Shown: positions 62,634 to 64,000 of the stretch, piece after piece
Numbering within the stretch: position 1 is the first letter of the stretch
How the letters are laid out: each line of letters opens with the position of its first letter
NCBI RefSeq assembly: GCF_947489565.1
Contig: NZ_CANLEA010000014.1
Coordinates: 124,001-188,000, forward strand
Source of the DNA: an uncultured Kordia sp.
Lineage (GTDB): Bacteria > Bacteroidota > Bacteroidia > Flavobacteriales > Flavobacteriaceae
Reading direction: 5' to 3'
DNA: 64,000 bases
Notes under the pieces: generated by a model
Told to the model about the DNA's origin: nothing
Seen by the model: only the letters and a program-made list of their open reading frames with translations
Database searches by the model: none
Program-made: the position numbers and the translations under genes

Positions 62634-63254
62634 ATGAAATTTTTCTCTCCAGTATTTGTGCTTTTCATGATCGTAAATTCTTTGAATGCGCAGCAGATAA
62701 CTGGAACTACAAATATGCATAATTTGTTATATCATGATGTTCCCAATACGATTTACTTTAAAGATATTGATTTAGAGAAATACCAAGTATCTATTTCTAA
62801 TGGCGAAATTCTGGAGATAAAAAAATCTGTTCTTACCGTATTGATCGATTCCGAATATAAAACAACTGTTAAGCTTGAAAGAAAAAATGTGGTAAAAGAA
62901 CTTAATTTTAGAGTAATTCCATTTCCAAGTCCTAAAATTACTGTACTAACTAATGGCGATGGAGATCTAAACAATATGACGTTGGAAGAATTCTCCTCCA
63001 TGCGAACAGCATATCCAATTCTAGAAAATTTCTCCGTAGACTGTGCATTAACTGTTGAAAGTTGTGATGTGCTAAAAATTTCATCTGATGGAAAGAGACG
63101 CGACATAAAACTTCGCGGTTCTTCTTTTGACTCATTACTATTAAAAAAAGGGGCAAAAAAAGGAGATGTATATATTTTTACTAATATTAGAGTTAGAATT
63201 CTACAAACCGATAGAATTGTAAATGCAGCTGAATTTACAATATACCTACGATAA
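62634..63254 (+). CDS. GldM C-terminal-like secreted protein
   Basis: 206 residues from ATG 62634, where a signal peptide (MKFFSPVFVLFMIVNSLNAQ) starts; the frame is open further up. The mature part has two beta-rich halves. The pattern LYHDVPNTIYFKDID near the start and KKGAKKGDVYIFTNIRVR near the end resembles the periplasmic beta domains of the gliding/T9SS motor protein GldM. It lacks the GldM membrane helix and is far shorter. It could be a paralogue of one GldM domain pair. The assignment is tentative. Confidence 0.45.
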   Translation: MKFFSPVFVLFMIVNSLNAQQITGTTNMHNLLYHDVPNTIYFKDIDLEKYQVSISNGEILEIKKSVLTVLIDSEYKTTVKLERKNVVKELNFRVIPFPSPKITVLTNGDGDLNNMTLEEFSSMRTAYPILENFSVDCALTVESCDVLKISSDGKRRDIKLRGSSFDSLLLKKGAKKGDVYIFTNIRVRILQTDRIVNAAEFTIYLR

Positions 63255-63307
63255 AACTGTTGCTATGTATTTGTTATGAATGCAGAACTTTCTATATCTT
63301 CGCTGCA

Positions 63308-64000
63308 ATGAATACACTTGATATTAGAACCGTAAATGTGGTTCAGTACATTAAACCTTTACGCGAAGGCGGATCGCTTCCAGCAATTGTAAAAGCTGAC
63401 GATGATTTTTTGTATGTGCTAAAGTTTAGAGGCGCCGGACAAGGAAAGAAAGCACTGATTTCCGAATTGATTGGTGGCGAATTGGCACGCGCTATCGGAT
63501 TAAAGATTCCTGAATTGGTCTTTATGAATTTGGACGATTCGTTTAGTAAAACAGAACCCGATGAAGAAATTCAGGATTTGCTCAAATTTAGTGTCGGACT
63601 CAACTTAGGACTTCACTTTTTATCAAGTGCTATTACCTTTGATCCTTTGGTTACTACGGTAGATGCTATTACGGCGTCAAAAGTGGTATTGTTAGATAGT
63701 ATCATTAGTAATATTGACAGAACCGTAAAAAACACCAATTTACTCCATTGGAATAATGAACTTTGGGTTATTGATAATGGTGCGAGTTTCTATTTTCATC
63801 ACAATTGGGCAACTTGGGAAAATCATTTGACACGTACGTTTCCATTGATAAAAGATCATGTATTATTGCCACAAGCTACCAAATTGAAGGAAGTTGCTGA
63901 ATTATTTCAATCTTCCCTTACGGATGAAAAAATTGCTAAAATCGTTCATACTATTCCAGAAGATTGGCTGCAACATGAATCGGATGATTTATCAGCTGAC
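63308..64000 (+). CDS. HipA-like kinase domain protein (runs off the window)
   Basis: 231 codons are visible, with the gene cut by the window end. The N-terminal VKADDDFLYVLKFRGAGQGKKALISELIGGELARAIGL fits the HipA/PI4K-like fold, with a lysine in the nucleotide pocket. SIISNIDRTVKNTNLL gives the catalytic NxDR loop, and WVIDNGASFYF the metal-binding D-N/G. This is the short HipA-type family often found without HipB. No HipB-like gene is seen in front of it. Confidence 0.75.
   Translation, partial: MNTLDIRTVNVVQYIKPLREGGSLPAIVKADDDFLYVLKFRGAGQGKKALISELIGGELARAIGLKIPELVFMNLDDSFSKTEPDEEIQDLLKFSVGLNLGLHFLSSAITFDPLVTTVDAITASKVVLLDSIISNIDRTVKNTNLLHWNNELWVIDNGASFYFHHNWATWENHLTRTFPLIKDHVLLPQATKLKEVAELFQSSLTDEKIAKIVHTIPEDWLQHESDDLSAD

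Noticed and set aside
63308-64000. HipAB toxin-antitoxin pair
   Set aside because: No HipB-like HTH gene lies upstream; the gene preceding it is the GldM-like protein. The downstream side is outside the window.

Overview
The window reads as about 64 kb of chromosome from a marine member of the Flavobacteriaceae. A Kordia-like organism is the best guess. This rests on the AT-rich composition, Type IX secretion sorting domains (type A and type B), TonB receptors with carboxypeptidase-like N-terminal domains, LytS/LytTR regulators, TAnnTTTG-type promoters, and Bacteroidetes-style GG-leader peptide precursors. No rRNA, tRNA, insertion sequence, phage or CRISPR array was recognised.

Layout. 1-3.4 kb: the start of a YfcC-type transporter (minus strand), mnmE, and a TPR/LuxR-HTH sensor-regulator. 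3.5-12.9 kb: two giant secreted proteins, a leucine-rich-repeat/LamG protein broken by a frameshift at a perfect 31-bp hairpin and a PKD/Ig-like repeat protein. Both end in the same roughly 255-residue module containing two EF-hand/dockerin-like motifs. 12.9-16 kb: a LytS-type kinase and LytTR regulator, divergent from two small GG-leader peptide genes, followed by a vestige of the giant-protein 3' end. 16-24 kb: a lipoprotein, a TonB receptor and a 1240-residue FG-GAP/SprB-repeat T9SS type B protein, followed by a decayed copy of the TonB receptor 3' end and a secreted YD-like repeat protein.

24.2-32.1 kb: a complete hydroxyproline catabolic operon on the minus strand: deaminase, ketoglutarate-semialdehyde dehydrogenase, DUF885 peptidase, hydroxyproline 2-epimerase and FAD dehydrogenase. 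A divergent AraC-type regulator lies beside it. Together these would take trans-4-hydroxy-L-proline to 2-oxoglutarate, with peptide breakdown by the DUF885 lipoprotein as a plausible feeder. 32.1-35 kb: repeat-rich spacers, a secreted aspartyl protease and a CBM48-like protein. 35-37.4 kb: an ArsR/AHSA1 pair with a clear double operator, an SMI1/KNR4 protein, a TlpA-like thioredoxin and an unknown gene. 37.4-44.1 kb: UvrD/PcrA helicase, an OMPLA-like phospholipase, a histidine phosphatase fused to an apparently dead dual-specificity phosphatase, a third GG-leader peptide and an M20 amidohydrolase.

44.2-48.8 kb: a third giant adhesin with the shared C-terminal module, containing a large internal duplication (offset 1365 bp) and 126-bp tandem repeats. 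48.9-64 kb: a glutamate-synthase-like FMN protein, three small conserved proteins, a T9SS type A protein, an M1 aminopeptidase, a PNGase F lipoprotein, a PQQ-type sugar dehydrogenase/cytochrome c fusion in an operon with a TonB receptor, an SMI1/KNR4 protein, a small membrane protein, a GldM-like protein and the start of a HipA-like kinase.

The main points of interest are: the three-protein C-terminal module; the orphan peptide precursors with leader hairpins beside a LytS/LytTR pair; the phosphatase/pseudophosphatase fusion; the hairpin-frameshift; and two places where a cargo segment is flanked by 3'-end copies of a neighbouring gene.
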